The position numbers were made by a program, and so were the translations under genes. A stretch of DNA of 64,000 nucleotides from Cheiracanthium punctorium. Taxonomy: Eukaryota > Arthropoda > Arachnida > Araneae > Cheiracanthiidae. Every line of letters begins with the position of its first letter. The first letter of the stretch is position 1. Shown one piece after another: positions 45,124 through 55,058 of this stretch. The stretch covers positions 16,814 to 80,813 of the forward strand of contig JAWZYV010000070.1 in NCBI GenBank assembly GCA_038373885.1. Direction: 5' to 3'. The notes below the pieces were generated by a model. The model was not told the DNA's origin. It ran no database searches and saw only the letters and a program-made list of their open reading frames with translations.

Positions 45124-45631
45124 TTAACCCTTTAACGCGCAGTGTTGCCGCTCTGGCAACGCCAAACTCTGACGTTTTCACTGTTGCCAGTCACGAAGTA
45201 TAGATTGGATTTCTATAAAAATAGTGGCGGGTGACCTAGCTCCACGAGAATGCTTTACTTTTGAGCACGTCATTTCCGTAAAAAAATGGTCACGATTCTT
45301 TTTAACAACACTGGCATCTGCCGAAAAACGGAAGAACGCCAGAACAGCTGGATAGATGGCCCAATGCTGAAAAAAGGGCAGCCGTTGCCATCGCTCGACT
45401 TAACGACCAGCAAGATGGCGGACGATCGAAACGTTCATCGCGTGCCACAGACCCTTTTTTGACGACAGCTGGCTGTGCGGCACAGCCAGCTGCGTCAAAA
45501 AAAGGGTCTCTCGATCTGTGGCGCGCGATGAACGTTTCGATCGTCCGCCATCTTGCTGGTCGTTAAGTCGAGCGATGGCAACGGCTGCCCTTTTTTCAGC
45601 ATCGGGAAAGGGTTGCGCCTCAAAGGGTTAA
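45124..45631. mobile_element. TTAA-flanked palindromic element, copy 6
   Basis: Left B end CCCTTTAACGCGCAGTGT, right A end the inverse of CCCTTTGAGGCGCAACCC, TTAA both sides. This is one of the best preserved copies. The hairpin stems run from about 45365 to 45625 around GACAGCTGGCTGTGCGGCAC. Confidence 0.88.
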
Positions 45632-45821
45632 AAAGTAACTTTTGGAAAATGAACGAGAGCCATTTTTTCGTGATTTAATTTTTGTCACACTTTTTTCAAA
45701 CAACTTTTTTTAAGTATGACTGCCCATTTATGATTATGTGTAATACATTATGAATTAAAATGAGTCACAAGCTTTATTGGACACCCTGTAGAGTCCGAAT
45801 AAAGTATTGTAACTCAATAAT

Positions 45822-46019
45822 TTTTTGCATCGCTCAAAATGCTGTTGAGTGATCCTTCAACTGAATTTAAATGTTATTTTAAAAACTTTTCAACTGCGTG
45901 TCAATGATTTTTAAAATAATTTAAATGGCTTTTTAAAAAAGTTTTAGAGGCTACTTCCTTTTATCTGTTGCGACTGAATGTCAGCTCAATCGTTTCCTCG
46001 CGACCAGCATACGCCACAT
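45822..46019. repeat. Second copy of the flank seen at 38292-38516
   Basis: The blocks described for 38292 occur here in the same order and with about the same spacing, ending at the TTAA element's left border. Confidence 0.85.
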
Positions 46020-46423
46020 TTAACCCTTTGAGGCGCAACCCTTTCGCACAGCCAGCTGTCCTCAAAAAAGGGTCTCTTGGTCTGTGGCACGCGATGAACG
46101 TTTCGATCGTCCACCCTCTTGCTGGTCGTTCAGTCGAGCGATGGCAACGGCCGCCCTTTTTTCGGCCTTGGGCAATCTATGCAGCTGTTCTCGCATTCTT
46201 CCATTTTTCAGCAAATGTCAGTGCTGTTAAAAAGAATCGTGACCATTTTGTGACGGGAAAGGACGTGCGGAAAACGACGGGAAAGGACTTAAAGGATTCT
46301 CGCGGAGCTAGGTCACCCGCAACTACTTTTATAGAAATCCAATCTATTCTTCGTGACTGGCAACAGCCAGAACGTCCGAGTTGGGTGTTCCCAGAGCGGG
46401 AACACTGCGCGTTAAAGGGTTAA
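46020..46423. mobile_element. TTAA-flanked element with the shared left-arm deletion
   Basis: The A end is joined directly to CTTTCGCACAGCCAGCTGTC as in 38517-38901. The right arm and B segment are complete to the inverse of CCCTTTAACGCGCAGTG. The internal sequence GGACGTGCGGAAAACGACGGGAAAGGAC has a small local duplication. A 151-residue ORF here is a reading of the repeat, not a gene. Confidence 0.87.
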
Positions 46424-46559
46424 ATGATAAGTTAGCGCTGGAATAATTGCTTGAAACTACCGTTTAGCTGAGTCAGAGTGTGGATAGAATGACTAGAGCG
46501 ATGTAACAATCATTATGACTACTATAATTTTTCATAAAACTAGTTTGTCTTCTTTTAAA

Positions 46560-47000
46560 CTAAAATAAAGATTTGCAATTTTAAAAACTCCAAGGATAAT
46601 TGACCCCCCCCCCTTTCTTTGTTGGGGTCCCGGGCACAGGCCCCGAATGAAATTAAGCCTCTACGATCTTCCACCCCCGTATGTTTTCCGTCATTGTATT
46701 GACCTACGGTCAACTTTTTCGACCTCCGGGAAACGGGTGATGACTCACTCTGTTTCGTGGGAAGAGAGATTTTTTTGTCATGATGTTTTTTTCTCCCTCG
46801 GTGTAGAGGGGGGTCGAATCGAAGGAAAAAGAGAACGGTTGTGGAGAAGCGTTGAGACGGACGCAAACTGTTGCTCCGTTCATGCCGTGTTCCAGTTATG
46901 CGAAATGTAAATATTGTATAATTTCTGTAAATAAAGGAGCTGTGCATAGTGTACCTTGGCCACATTTATGCTACCACCATCGGAAATTGCCTCTACCACG
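46560..47000. other. Unassigned GC-richer stretch
   Basis: Contains GGGGTCCCGGGCACAGGCCC (46624-46643), a C-run and open frames on both strands. AATAAA lies at 46931. It could be an old LTR or MITE but no paired end was found. Confidence 0.25.
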
Positions 47001-47272
47001 TTACAAGCCCTGCCTACAAATCACGCATGTCATTATCGTTGAATTTTCCCACACAAAGCTGCACAACATACTGCAGGTGTCGGGTCAGACTTTTTTTTTT
47101 TTGGAGAGGAGCTAATTTTTCAAAAAGATTGTGTGTGAGTGTGTCCTAAAATAAAATGTACAGTATTAAAAAAAGTACTCTTATCCAATGTATTTTTTTT
47201 TTTTTTTTTCTATTTGGGCAGAGGGAATTACGAAATTTTTGGATGAGTGATCACAAGATTACTGCCGTGCAG

Positions 47273-47346
47273 AAATTTCGTTTATTTATACACATATAAG
47301 TTCATATCCCCCCCCCCCCCGAAAAATTTTCCTGGCTATGCGCCTG
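47273..47346. repeat. Half of the CAGGCGCGTAGCCAGG MITE
   Basis: AAATTTCGTTTATTTATACA … AAATTTTCCTGGCTATGCGCCTG is the inverse of the left half of 43719-43855. Confidence 0.75.
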
Positions 47347-48294
47347 CCGCTACTATGGTATAAGTAAAATAACACGATAGTTTTTCTGTTTTTCCTTACT
47401 TCGAGAAAAACAATTTGATACTATAGGACTGTAAAGTAATTAAAAAACTTTGTAAAAAACACACATAAGATGTTATAGGTAAGAGGATACGCACGTTTCA
47501 GCCAAAAATTGTTTTGGCCTTCATCAGTCCAAGCCCTTCGTCGCAAGCAACACAGGGAACTGAAAAGAGATCCAGTTGTGTGTTTTCTGTGCTGTTGTTG
47601 CTTGCTGGAATGTTCTATGATCATGTAGTATATTTGTACTGTATGGCCTGAACTTAACTAAAATTAATTTTGAAGTTATGTTTTCGAAAATTATTTCTTA
47701 AACTTTGTTTTAAAGATGAGGTGCCTTCTAATGCGTTCTAGCCGGTCCTTACTTTTTAAGTTTGCAGAAACTGAAGTTAACCTTTAGGGGGGCTTTAGCC
47801 CCCTCCATGAGTGCGCCTATGCACACAGACACTTTCAGTCACACGTACTTCATTTTTGAGGGAGCTACTGCTTCCCCATCTTATGCTACGCCCGTGTCGT
47901 TTAACATTCATCGCAAAACTTGCAGATCAAAATAAATAGCAAGATAAATAACTTGACTTTTTAATCACGATAAGAATCACGTGAAGACTTTTTAATCACT
48001 GTGGAAGAGTGCAGCTGACTGGTATCCGATTTCCGTGGAACCATGTAAACAATGTCATTCCTTTATGCAAGATAACGTAGTAGGGATCTTCAACGTTTCC
48101 GCATTTTGGGAGGATAGGTTTTCAAATGATTGGGTGTTCCAACAAAGTGCTCATTTTTTATAAAAGCCCTGGTCGGTACATCTTTCATTTTCCAGAGAAG
48201 GTCGAAAATGAATAGAATTCCGTTTGTCCGTCCGAATTCAATATTTAAATATTCATGACGCATTCAAAATGTAACGCGGGCAGTAGTTTCTAGA
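47347..48294. other. No gene recognised
   Basis: Ordinary sequence. 47785-47820 has an AGGGGGGCTTTAGCCCCCT palindrome of the kind seen in MITE ends. Confidence 0.45.
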
Positions 48295-48302
48295 CCAGCC
48301 TT

Positions 48303-49093
48303 TAGGGATGCACCGAATACCATATTTGCCGAATACCGAATACTTGGTTAAAATTTATTAAACTTTGATTGCAATGATTCATTTAATTAGTTTTTTCTGA
48401 AACACTATTTCATAGGGCGTGAAACTTCAAAAATTAAAATGCTGCAAAATTGAATATCCAAGGGTGTTTCCTTTATATATTATTAATAACTTTTTTAAAT
48501 ATTAGTGAAATGCTGGTCATTTTTTTACCTACATATTTTATTTAAAAAATTAGCAGTTAATTGACTTTACATTAATGAACACTTAATGTTATGAGGGGTT
48601 TTTTTTTCTGGCTACGTTTTCAAATTTAAATCAGTTAGTAATAGCACAGGTTAATGTAATGTGTCATAAAATTTAAGAAAAACTGAAAAGCAACAACATT
48701 CAAATTGAACATCTGAGTGTTTTTCGCTTACATTAAAACTAATTTCATTGGGATATTGGTTTTTAAGTGTGCTTGTGGAACGCTACGTTAGGGCTATCTG
48801 CCAAGGATGGGGGTGCCTTGGCAGGAGGACTTTCTAAGGGTTTCTAATGCTTATTCACATGTGATATTCGTAAGTAACAACTTGAATCAATTTAGTATAG
48901 TACTATACTATATCTTTCTTTCATGATATAGAAAATATGTATTTGTTTACCAATGTGTGAAACAAATACATATACTTAAATTTGTTTACTATTCGGTTGC
49001 CGAATATTTAAGTATTCGGCCGAACCGAATATTCGGTTTGTCTGCCGAATAGGCAGTATACCGAATACCAACCGAATATACGGTGCATCCCTA
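48303..49093. mobile_element. 791-bp hAT MITE (TAGGGATGCACCGAATA), perfect TSD
   Basis: Left end TAGGGATGCACCGAATACC, right end the inverse of TAGGGATGCACCGTATATTC. The TSD is CCAGCCTT at 48295-48302 and 49094-49101, perfect. Subterminal CCGAATA repeats occur on both sides. A SINE fragment is nested at about 48795-48875. Worn relatives: 35815-35875 and an end at 60852. Confidence 0.93.
48795..48875 (-). repeat. SINE family 2, 3' fragment nested in hAT MITE
   Basis: GGTGCCTTGGCAGGAGGACT and TTCTAATGCTTATTCACATG match 31950-32000 in the same orientation. Confidence 0.65.
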
Positions 49094-49101
49094 CCAGCCT
49101 T

Positions 49102-49734
49102 CCTTGTTAATATTTTTAAAGTATATCCTTCAACCCTTTATCTACTGAATGAGTACTTGCCATGTATATCATCTTGAATCTACTTGTTTTCTATTGTTAT
49201 AGTTAGGGAAGGAATCATAAATACTGATTAATGTAATAAAAAAGAAAATAAAAAAAATAAGTATAAGCTATGCGTTGGATGACTGGTTTTATAAACAGTG
49301 AACGAGTGAGAAAAAGTACGGGACCCACCCATCTGAATAAGTCAAGCAATACTTCGATGGACACACTTTTAGAAAATCGAATCCTTTAATCATAAAATAG
49401 AGGTCTGAAAATTCCCTAATGCTTTCGTTTGGGAAAGAAGGTGCACGGCATGATTAGAAAGTAAGCGGAAAGCTCTCTATTTAAAACAAGCTACTCTAAT
49501 AGAACACGGAATCGTGATGTAAGCTGACTCAATGAAGCATTTATGAGTGATTTTTCGAAGGAATGGTTCCAATGAATAAATTTCCCCTTTTTTTTTTACA
49601 ATTTAAATTGAACGGTGCTTCTAAGTACTGTCATTAGATAAAGGGTTAAAGGACCGTGCGGCATAGCCTTTGTTCAGCTGTAGATTTATATTAATGAACA
49701 TAAATGATTAAAGTCTTATTTTTCTGTGTTGCAG
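49102..49734. other. Mostly AT-rich, upstream of a candidate exon
   Basis: No repeat ends recognised. A pyrimidine-rich tract precedes the AG at 49733-49734. Confidence 0.4.
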
Positions 49735-49804
49735 GACCGTTTCAGCCATTTTTATCACCTATCATAAGATGAAGTCCATTGCATTCGAAAGGTTTCCCGC
49801 AAAG
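49735..49804 (+). other. Candidate 70-nt host exon
   Basis: The segment is bounded by a good acceptor (TTTTTCTGTGTTGCAG) and a good donor (AAAG|GTATGT). One frame is open throughout: TVSAIFITYHKMKSIAFERF, then PAK. It contains a possible start (ATGAAGTCC). I do not recognise the protein. It could equally be a 5' leader exon, or chance. It is the only place in the window where both splice signals look strong with no element context. Confidence 0.35.
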
Positions 49805-50063
49805 GTATGTCTCGTTTTGATTACGTTATTGTAGTGAGAGTAATACAGTGTGCATGCTCTCAATTTTACGTTCCCCCCTCCCCGTAAATCTTTTGTTATT
49901 CTAGTATGCCTTAGTAATGGCGGACAGTGCATTTTCCATGTTGTTGACTGGTTATTCCAGAGTTTGACGCTTTCCTATCTTTCTGTCTCTTACCTCTTGA
50001 ACCCCAAATCCAATTTTACTCCCGTACTCTTAACTTCTTGAGCTTATCTGATAATCTGAATTT

Positions 50064-50408
50064 TTAACCCTTTAAAACGCAGTGATCCCACTCTGGGAAC
50101 ACCCAACTCTGACGTTCTGACTGTTGCCAGTCACGAAGAATAGATTGGATTTCTATAAAAATAGTGGCGGGCGACGTAGCTCCACGAGAATCTTTTACTT
50201 TTGAGCGCGTCCTTTCCCGTCAAAAAAGGGTCGCGATTCTTTTTAAACAGCACTGACATCTGCTGAAAAATGGAAAAGCGCGAGAACAGCTGGATAGATT
50301 GCCCAGTGCTGAAAAAAGGGCAGCCGTTGCCATCGCTCGACTGAACGACCCGCAAGAGGGCGGACGATCGAAACGTTCATCGCGTGCTACAGATCGAGAG
50401 ACCCTTAA
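50064..50408. mobile_element. TTAA element ending at mid-hairpin
   Basis: B end and B segment, then one hairpin arm (GGGCAGCCGTTGCCATCGCT … AGATCGAGAGACCC), then TTAA at 50405-50408. The other arm is absent. TTAA on both sides could mean re-mobilisation from an internal end, or coincidence of the deletion join. Confidence 0.75.
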
Positions 50409-51130
50409 AGTAAGTAAATTCTGATTTTCTATATTTTCTGGGCTGTCTGGTTTGAACCAAGTTGTTCAAAAAAATCATCCTTTTAAAATTGCATTTTAAG
50501 GCTTCTTTTATCACAAGATTTATGTGTCACGTTTAAAGATTAGCCTATTATTGACAATAATTAGACTACTGTTGTGATAATTAAATGTGAACGTTATTAG
50601 GATAGTGTTTATACCTATCTATACATGCAGTTGGATGAATTATTCAATTGACTTATGTTATTTTAGATAAAAATAATCTATTTTATTCAACATGATTAAA
50701 CACTTGCCATCTTTTAAATGTTCAAGCTCATTTTACACTTGGATAATTTATGTATTAGTTTTGTCAATAGGAACTAAGAAACTCGTGTACTCAATTGAAA
50801 ATAGTTTATTTAATTTTTTTTTAATTTATTATACTTGAAATTCGTTTAATAATAGGAGAGTACATTTTATTAGATAGTGATATTCAGCTTGATTATCCCA
50901 TTTGAGAGGTCGTGAAAATGACCCTCAGGTGACACGACGCACAAAAAATTGTAAATAAATTGAATTAATCTAAATGCACGATTGACAAATCTTGACAAAA
51001 TACCGATTTTTAAAGTGGGACACCATCCAATTTAAATAAATAATTATTTTAACTTAAAAGTCTGGCATGGTAACACTGTTTCCCAAATAGTGTTATGCTA
51101 ATGAATAAATTTTGAATAAAGTTTGAAAGA
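50409..51130. other. AT-rich stretch, no gene seen
   Basis: No ORF or element end recognised. Confidence 0.5.
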
Positions 51131-51191
51131 CACCCTTTGTATATTAAAGATCAGGTTGTCGGATAACCTGATCTTTAATATACAGAGGGTG
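51131..51191. repeat. Near-perfect 27-bp-arm palindrome at a Tc1 border
   Basis: TATATTAAAGATCAGGTT (51140-51157) is an exact inverse of AACCTGATCTTTAATATA (51165-51182) with a 7-base spacer. The pairing extends outward through CACCCTTTG/CAGAGGGTG with one mismatch, so it includes the start of the Tc1 element's left end. Confidence 0.9.
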
Positions 51192-52122
51192 TTTACACAT
51201 TTTTAGAACGATTTCGGGGCCGTTTAATTAATATTTAAAATGTAAAAACTATTTTTTAAAAATCTGATAGCCTTTTTTCTGGACTATAAGTCTGCATCGT
51301 GATTTCTATGATAGAAGAGCTTTTCGTAAAATTTCCAGGGTTATTGCTTTCCATTCCTCTTCCACTACTTTCCAGAGTCCATCTCTCGTGGTGGGTTTGC
51401 GTTTAGAAAGAGCTCTTTTTAACAGACCAAAGGCACAATAGTCCATAGGTGAAACGTCAGGGGGACTTCGCAGGAATATGTTGAAAAGGTATATATGCAA
51501 TACCTGTATCAGTCTTCATTTTTTGAAAAAATGCAATGGCAGTTTTCGAAGTATGACATTTTCGAAGTTTGCGTTGAGCCACATGTCTCGGCAAAAGCTG
51601 GTGAACATTATTTTTTTAAAGCTTTTTTAAGTTGTAAATCTTGGTTTAATATTTTATTTATTGTTGCTACAGACAGTATCTAAAGACTTTGCAATGGATC
51701 TCTGTGTTGGCGGATTTTCTCTTGTTACCAGCGATTTCACTTTAGAAACGTTAGAAACAGTACGTACCTTTTTCGGATATTCCTTTGGAGTCTTCTTTCC
51801 ACGTAGAAATAATGATGGACGGTTTTTACCTTGCCGATGAATAATGTTGCTTATTTTGCACTTAGAAATTTTAATACCATGCATTTCACAACGTTTTTGA
51901 ATTATGGAATAAGAATATTTCTCTTCGGAAAGCGCAAAAACATATCCTCCAATCCACAGCTTATTTACATATGACATTTTTAAAGAAGAATAAATTTTAA
52001 AGTAGCAGACGATATTTCTCATTTCAAATAATAGGCTGCTGCCAAAAATTTTTTATTCTGAAACATTTACTTTTTTTAAATTCTTTATCGAAATCGTTCT
52101 AAAAATGTGTAAACACCCTCTG
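51183..52122 (-). mobile_element. 940-bp Tc1/mariner element, 34-bp identical ends
   Basis: Ends CAGAGGGTGTTTACACATTT… are identical in inverse for 34 bp and are flanked by TA (51181-51182, 52123-52124). The transposase lies on the minus strand and has lost its catalytic middle. The identical ends suggest it is relatively young. Confidence 0.92.
51306..52022 (-). pseudogene. Tc1/IS630-type transposase, internally deleted
   Basis: On the minus strand the first 122-residue ORF (52022-51654) has an N-terminal HTH-like region (SIIQKRCEMHGIKISKCKIS, NIIHRQGKNRPS) and PTQRSIAKSLD. After a stop, HQLLPRHVAQRKLRK follows in the gap, the linker before the catalytic domain. The final ORF (51500-51306) reads SPPDVSPMDYCAFGLLKRAL, the region around the last conserved acidic residue of Tc1-type enzymes. 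Two of the catalytic blocks between these parts are missing, in line with a 940-bp rather than about 1.3-kb element. Confidence 0.85.
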
Positions 52123-52278
52123 TATTTAATGTAACGATAAAAAAATGTGTAAATTTGTAGATATTAGGCACTTACTTAGCTTACAATGTGTTTGTCTTTA
52201 TAGATAAGCATTGATTAGAATTTTTGAACCTAAAGTCAAATTTTTATTGAATGAAGCATCATTATGTCACAAAACATA

Positions 52279-52864
52279 TCAGGTTGTAACGAAAGTTTTC
52301 CGCCAGATTTGCTTGAGTCAGCTCACGCGGTACCCAGCTATTGACCTTATATGCCAAGTTTATGCGATGCTTAGCGCGACTAATGGACATGGCACTAAAG
52401 TCTTAACTCTTTTAGCAAACTCTCGAGTGGATGAATATTTTATCTTCTTCCAGAGATCTTCGTAGGCGGGTCTCATCAGCATCATTAGGCCGGCCAAAGC
52501 GCTCTGCTTCTTTAATGTCCTAGTCCTCTTTTTTGAACTTTCGTACCAATCTTCACAGTGTCATATGATACAACACTAGTACCTTAAGCTGCACACATCA
52601 TTCGGTGTCATTCTGTAGCTGACTTTTTGCAAAAGAACTGAGAATAAATGATGGCTCAATCTAGTAGCGTGATAGTTCCATTTCAGACACCTTATACTTA
52701 ATCATAACGTTATTTTTTTACAGATTTCACAACACAGTGCTGTAAAACAAGTCTTTTTCTTTCAAATAACAAAAATCGTTTCGCAAAATATTGGCAAAGA
52801 CACCAACGCGAACTGCTTGTGCAGGCAATACTTGCAGTGGTGGAAAACTTTCGTTACAACCTAA
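52279..52864 (-). mobile_element. 586-bp deleted mariner, copy 2
   Basis: Ends TCAGGTTGTAACGAAAGTTT and its inverse with TA flanks. The interior is the reverse of 41639-42221 throughout. Both copies share the same catalytic-domain deletion, so they descend from one non-autonomous source. Confidence 0.88.
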
Positions 52865-52869
52865 TATTT

Positions 52870-53690
52870 TTCCCCTTTGGAGAAAATAATGCGGATTGTA
52901 GAATTTCAGTAAGGGGCAACAATAAATCCAGATATTTGTTTTTTTAAATAGAGGTTCTCCTTTTCAATGGGTGTGTAAGTCCACCAACCCCTCAAAAAAA
53001 AAAGTCAAAATGGGATGAAATTATAATGATAATTATATCGAATAGAACAGAAAAGTTTTTATTTTATACTTGGCCTGAAATTCCTATGTTAAACAAGTTA
53101 CTTAAAACTATAGTTTTTTTTTAAATAGCTCTTTTTAAATTAAGTAATAAAAAAATTAAGATTGAATACCATCCTAATATTTGTAAATATTTAACTAAGC
53201 TTACTTTCAGTTAGTGAGACGTTAAAGGGAAGGTGATGAATAGTGACCTTAATTTAATTCAAAATTATGGACATTTTTAAAATATTGATTAGCTTGATAT
53301 TGATTACAATATTGATTTAAAAATAAGTATTGCAAGTTAAATTTTAACATTTTCAATATCAAGTGCCTTATTATTATTAAAATCTAGTCAAGTAATCCAA
53401 TGATTAAACTGCAGTTTAATGGATATGTTTGATTAGTTTCTATGTAGCTTATCTTCTAAAATGAGTTACTTGTATCAGTTTATAACCTATTTTAATGATC
53501 AAAATAGAAGCATTCCTTTTTACAAATACTTGGTTTGAACCAGAAAGCCGGGGTTTTCCCCATTCTTGCTTATTTTGTGAGTGACACTGAAAAAAATCGC
53601 ACTTCATAGAAATCCTCTAGTTTGATCCAATGCTTCAAAATAGGGAACTTCTTTTTAAAACATTCCAACTTCCAAAAAAGTTAGGGCGCG
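52870..53690. other. AT-rich stretch, no gene seen
   Basis: Nothing recognised beyond A/T runs. Confidence 0.5.
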
Positions 53691-53699
53691 TGTTAGAAT

Positions 53700-54230
53700 C
53701 CTAATTTCTTTCTTCTTTTCTCTTCTTCCTTCGTTTCTCTTCTCTTCTGTATTAGTTTCTCTTTCTCTTCTCCTCTCTTTTCCTTATCTCTCTTTGGAGA
53801 CGAGAAACGTGCAACCGGGTTTTCCTATATCCTCAGATCGAACTCGATGCAGGATAGAGTATCGGATCGTCCAAATCGGACAGATTCGATTGTGAATCGA
53901 GTAGTTTTGCTGCTGCTGTCCTTTCCGGAAGCAGTAGCATTGCACGGCAGAGACACTGCATGTTGAGGAAAAGGGACAGAGGATAGGCTTGTAGGAGAGT
54001 AACGCCTGCAAAGTCTCCAGAACTTTCCCCAACAGCTGCTTGTGAAGAAAGTGTGGTCTTGATGCAATGAAGCGTGAGTTCCACTACAACGGGAGCATAA
54101 TCTGAAGAGCGGAGGTGATTATTAGGTTTGGGTTGCCTTGGGCGCCCATAGGCTTGCAAGGTGGGACATGTCAAGGGTACTGCCCTCAAAAGATACTCTA
54201 TTTCAGTGTTGAACCACTCCTACATTTTAC
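53700..54230. other. CT-rich tract followed by unassigned GC-richer DNA
   Basis: A CT-rich microsatellite (TTCTCTTC-type) at about 53704-53795 is followed by about 400 bp with three overlapping minus-strand ORFs, the longest 118 residues (54189-53833, including LDSQSNLSDLDDPILYPASS). I recognise no domain. It could be an unknown repeat or an exon remnant. Confidence 0.3.
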
Positions 54231-54399
54231 TAGTAAGTAAATTAAAAGGACAATATGGGAACTAGAGGGGTCATGAACCCCTCCCTGTTCACAGGCATGG
54301 GCGCCCATGGTTGCTGCACATAGAGACAAATGGAGGAGAGGAGGGAGCGAAAGGAAACATTTTGCTCTATGATTTTGATTACATACACACCAAAGGCCG

Positions 54400-54860
54400 A
54401 TGCTGACTTATGCTGCGTTGACGTGACTACAAGGGTTAGGAGACCCTTCTTCTGAGTAAATTTATGACTCTTTAATGACCAGTCGCAGGGGCCGATACAG
54501 ACGAAAATTGGGTTCGTTTTGCGGCCCCTCAAAAAATTACAATCCACGAAAACGGTCTCTTCATAAAATTTTAATCCATTAAAACGGCCCTTCTTTACCC
54601 CACATTTTAATCTGTTTTATGTATTATTAAAAAAAAAGTTACTTTATTTAAAAATTGGTGTGAAACATCACAAGTAAGTGTTGAAATTCACAAAAATAAG
54701 AAATTTTCACAAAAATGGGACCTTGTAAAAGATTCTGGATCGACCCTTGAGTTGGGATCCACAGACAAAAGCCAATGCTTGCAAACCACAAACCCCTCCC
54801 CCGACACAATGGAGGGAGCAAGTGAAAATTTATTTCTGTGTCAATGTCCCTTCCTCTCAT
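54400..54860 (+). repeat. Unnamed dispersed repeat, copy 3, split by a MITE
   Basis: CTGCGTTGACGTGACTACAA, GGGTTAGGAGACCC and TTAATGACCAGTCG lie before the MITE at 54486. GTTGGGATCC, GACACAATGGAGGGAGCAAG and TGTCAATGTCCCTTCCTCTC lie after it. The order matches 29895-30105 (reverse) and 30530-30735. Confidence 0.8.
54486..54749. mobile_element. 264-bp hAT-like MITE, sister of 58720-59083
   Basis: Ends CAGGGGCCGATACAGACGAA and the inverse of CAAGGGTCGATCCAG. The interior CCACATTTTAATCTGTTTTA and AAATTCACAAAAAT is shared with 58720-59083. Its borders are supported by the interruption of the surrounding dispersed repeat. Confidence 0.8.
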
Positions 54861-55058
54861 CAAATACACGTAAAACGGGCGAAGTAGCATCGGTCTTAAA
54901 CATTTTGTTGAATTTAACAAAACTTGTTGAACAGTTCGTTCGCTTTGTTTTCTTGATCTGTCGAAAGTTCATACGATTCAACTAAACTGATACAACAAAA
55001 TGCTTTTTTGAGTTACCGAAATCTTTTAGTTGAACCCAGAACCAATAATATTTGAAAT

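Noticed and set aside
44556..45791. Possible larger element with GGTGTCC/GGACACC ends around a TTAA element
   Set aside because: The matching part is under ten bases and no TSD supports it.
45968..46423. 151-residue ORF
   Set aside because: It starts in the duplicated flank and continues through a TTAA element copy; not a gene.
46560..47000. Possible LTR with GGTCCCGGGC primer-site-like word and AATAAA
   Set aside because: No second LTR, no TG…CA borders and no TSD could be found.
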